Positions 62,253-64,000 of a stretch of 64,000 bases of DNA are shown piece after piece. The position numbers were made by a program, and so were the translations under genes. How positions within the stretch are numbered: the stretch's first letter is position 1; every line of letters starts with the position of its first letter. The notes beneath the pieces are model-generated. The model saw only the letters and a list, made by a program, of their open reading frames with translations, was not told where the DNA came from and searched no databases. The DNA lies in contig NZ_AP025592.1 in the NCBI RefSeq assembly GCF_023169965.1, positions 2,108,001 to 2,172,000 on the forward strand. Direction: 5' to 3'. Origin of the DNA: Anaeromyxobacter paludicola (GTDB taxonomy: Bacteria; Myxococcota; Myxococcia; Myxococcales; Anaeromyxobacteraceae).

Positions 62253-62573
62253 ATGCCCCACGACGCCCCGGCCCCCCTCCACATCCTCCGGCTGAGCGAT
62301 CTCTTCGACGGCGTCGCCGCGCGCCGCCTGGAGGCGTGGCTCGCCGCGCTCCAGCCGGCGACGCAGGTGCGCATCGACCTCTCGAAGGTCCGGGAGTTCC
62401 ACGACTTCGGCCTCGCCGTGCTCGCGCAGGCCCTCTCCCGCTGCCGGGCGGAGGTGACGGTGGTCGGGCTGCGCCAGCACCAGGTCCGGATGCTGCGCTA
62501 CTTCGGCGTGGAGGCCTCACGGCTCGAGCCGGCGCCCGGCGCCGCCGCCGGCCTGGGCGGGCCGCAGGCATGA
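62253..62573 (+). CDS. STAS-domain protein (anti-sigma antagonist-like)
   Basis: A 106-residue single STAS domain. The pattern RIDLSKVREFHDFGLAVLAQAL matches the central strand-loop-helix of SpoIIAA-like proteins, but the usual phosphorylatable Ser in the D-S-S/T-G motif is replaced by DFG, so switching by serine phosphorylation is doubtful. AGGAG precedes the ATG at about 9 nt. No anti-sigma factor is adjacent. Confidence 0.82.
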   Translation: MPHDAPAPLHILRLSDLFDGVAARRLEAWLAALQPATQVRIDLSKVREFHDFGLAVLAQALSRCRAEVTVVGLRQHQVRMLRYFGVEASRLEPAPGAAAGLGGPQA

Positions 62574-62630
62574 CGCAGCCCGCCATCCGGGCAGCGGGCC
62601 GGTGACTCGCCGCCTTCCGGCGCCGGGCCG

Positions 62631-63908
62631 TCAGGGGACGCGGCGGAGCAGCGCCTCGAGGTAGCGCGACCGGACCTGCTCGGTGGCGAGCAGGCGGCGC
62701 GCGGGCGGGAGCTTCAGGACGGCGCCGAGGAACGCCGCCAGCGCCCGGTGGCTGAAGAGCAGCCGGTTGTCGAAGACGAGGTCCTGCAGCTTGCCCCGCT
62801 CGAGCGCCATCAGCACCGCCCGGTGCGCCCCGTTCACCGGCGTGAGCCGGCGCGCGCCCCGCTCGCGCAGCGAGAGCGCCGCCTCGCGGCAGGCCCGGAC
62901 GCAGACGCCGCAGCCGAGGCAGCGCTCCTCGTCCACGCGCGCCACCGTCCGCTTGGGCCGGCGCGCGTCGTTGGCCGACACCGCGCTCATCGCCTCCACC
63001 GGGCAGGCCCGGACGCAGCGCTCGCAGCCCGTGCAGGCCGCCGCGTCCACCGCCGGCAGGAACGCGGTGGTGTGGACCGGGTGGGCGGCGGCGAAGCGGC
63101 GGGAGGCGATCATCGCCTCGCAGCAGCAGCCGCAGCAGTTGCAGATGAAGTTCACGCCCTCCCGCACGTTCTCGCCGAACTGCACCAGCCCGCGCTCGTG
63201 CGCCTGGTGGAGGAGCTCGAGCCCCTCCACCGCGTCGATGGCCCGGGCGTGCCCGTGCCGGACCAGCGAGGCGGCGGTCGCGGAGAAGGTCATGCAGATC
63301 TCCTGCGGCGCGTCGCAGGCGCGCCCCAGGTGCTCCATCTTGTGGCGGCAGTAGCAGCGGCTCACGCCGCGGTGGCGCGCCGTCCGGATCACCTCGCTCG
63401 CGCGCTCGAAGTCGAGGACGTGGAGCGCGTTCTCGTCCGAGAGGGCCGGCTCGTGCACGAAGGTCCGGCCGAGCTGCGTCTCCCCGCCCGTGAAGAGCGC
63501 CCGGACGAAGTCCTCCTCCACGTTGAGGTACTGGTGGAAGAGCTCGGCGAGCGCCTTCTGGTCGAGGTCGGAGCGCACCCGCATCATCGAGAACTCGAAG
63601 AAGCCGGCCATCGGCGGCGGCAGCACCCACCGGGTGCCCTCCCGCGTCTCGAGGTCCACGAGCAGCGCCCGCGAGGCGAGCGCGTCGAGGGTCTTGCGGG
63701 CCTCCGCCTCGCTCGTCTTCCAGATCCCGGCCGCCTTGGCCGCCGAGAAGGGCTTGAGCGGGAGGACCGAGACGAGGCCGGCCTCGCGCTCGCTGAACAG
63801 GAGCGCCAGGATCGCGTGGAGGCTCTCCGAGGGCGGCGCGCCCTGGGCGGCGCGGTTCAGCCGCTCGGTGAGCCGCTGGTACGCTGGGACGGACGCGTGG
63901 TGGGCCAT
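62631..63908 (-). CDS. 4Fe-4S ferredoxin-type protein with CNCCGCCC motif
   Basis: A 425-residue soluble protein. The first ~110 residues look like a winged-helix-type domain (AAGIWKTSEAEARKTLDALASRALLVDLE). A Cys/His-rich segment follows (SRCYCRHKMEHLGRACD, about 205-220), then the striking CNCCGCCC motif (about 275-282), then two [4Fe-4S] motifs, CTGCERCVRACP and CLGCGVCVRACR. It resembles Fe-S proteins in anaerobes often annotated only as 4Fe-4S binding. It may transfer electrons or regulate in response to redox. The partner is unknown. It ends 57 bp from the STAS gene, convergently. Confidence 0.8.
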   Translation of the reverse strand: MAHHASVPAYQRLTERLNRAAQGAPPSESLHAILALLFSEREAGLVSVLPLKPFSAAKAAGIWKTSEAEARKTLDALASRALLVDLETREGTRWVLPPPMAGFFEFSMMRVRSDLDQKALAELFHQYLNVEEDFVRALFTGGETQLGRTFVHEPALSDENALHVLDFERASEVIRTARHRGVSRCYCRHKMEHLGRACDAPQEICMTFSATAASLVRHGHARAIDAVEGLELLHQAHERGLVQFGENVREGVNFICNCCGCCCEAMIASRRFAAAHPVHTTAFLPAVDAAACTGCERCVRACPVEAMSAVSANDARRPKRTVARVDEERCLGCGVCVRACREAALSLRERGARRLTPVNGAHRAVLMALERGKLQDLVFDNRLLFSHRALAAFLGAVLKLPPARRLLATEQVRSRYLEALLRRVP

Positions 63909-64000
63909 GGCGAGCTCCCGGTCGAGGTCGCGCGAACCGTACCGCTTCGACGCGGCGCGGGCCAGGGGGCGCCCGGCCGGGGCTCACGCGCCGCCGGCGG

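Overview
The window is a very GC-rich, gene-dense bacterial chromosome segment. Codon third positions are almost all G or C and gaps are short. The gene content (many hybrid kinases, a chemosensory operon, small multiheme c-type cytochromes, a bidirectional NiFe hydrogenase, translationally coupled operons, GTG starts) points to Myxococcota, most likely Anaeromyxobacter or a close relative. That assignment is inference; there is no rRNA here. I saw no tRNA, rRNA, CRISPR, prophage or insertion sequence.

Layout. 1-9.5 kb: 5' part of recN, an orphan kinase-receiver hybrid, divergent nadK and rarA, a beta-propeller-like lipoprotein, a SET-domain protein, a triheme cytochrome and an unknown HTH-like protein. 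9.5-15 kb: an NtrC-type regulator with its REC-PAS kinase, a REC-GGDEF diguanylate cyclase and an ATP-grasp-like protein. 15-24 kb: housekeeping and metabolism (PduO-type adenosyltransferase, subtilisin-like lipoprotein, SDR, A-type Fe-S carrier, MBL hydrolase, aldehyde dehydrogenase, fabI with a TPR gene, mobA, DUF3187-like protein). 24.2-33.7 kb: a seven-gene Wsp-like chemosensory operon whose last gene is a REC-REC-REC-PAS-kinase instead of a diguanylate cyclase. 33.7-39.7 kb: a PAS kinase coupled to hoxEFUYH. 39.8-46.1 kb: a tetraheme cytochrome with a histone-like tail, then a REC-kinase / PilZ-methyltransferase / membrane kinase-REC-kinase operon that resembles the Phc fatty-acid-methyl-ester quorum-sensing set. 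46.1-49 kb: three-gene proton-translocating transhydrogenase. 49-52.8 kb: small proteins (DUF1643, PAS, SprA-like protease, REC, DUF4337). 52.9-57.3 kb: a corrinoid protein / UroD-like / DUF1638 / hybrid kinase operon. 57.3-64 kb: OprB-like porin, elongated malate synthase, CDF transporter, STAS protein, Fe-S protein.

How the genes work together. The window is dominated by signalling: eight histidine-kinase genes carrying nine kinase cores, but only one clear DNA-binding output regulator. Several kinases overlap by 4 nt with metabolic genes (hydrogenase, corrinoid methyltransferase-like genes), which suggests dedicated sensing of those activities. The energy genes (Hox hydrogenase, transhydrogenase, cytochromes) fit a respiratory generalist that balances NAD(P)H, H2 and periplasmic electron carriers.

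The two most novel-looking modules are the PilZ-methyltransferase/kinase operon (40.6-46.1 kb) and the corrinoid-UroD-DUF1638-kinase operon (52.9-57.3 kb). A recurring promoter style is also visible: -10-like hexamers 6-9 nt before start codons, suggesting leaderless mRNAs.
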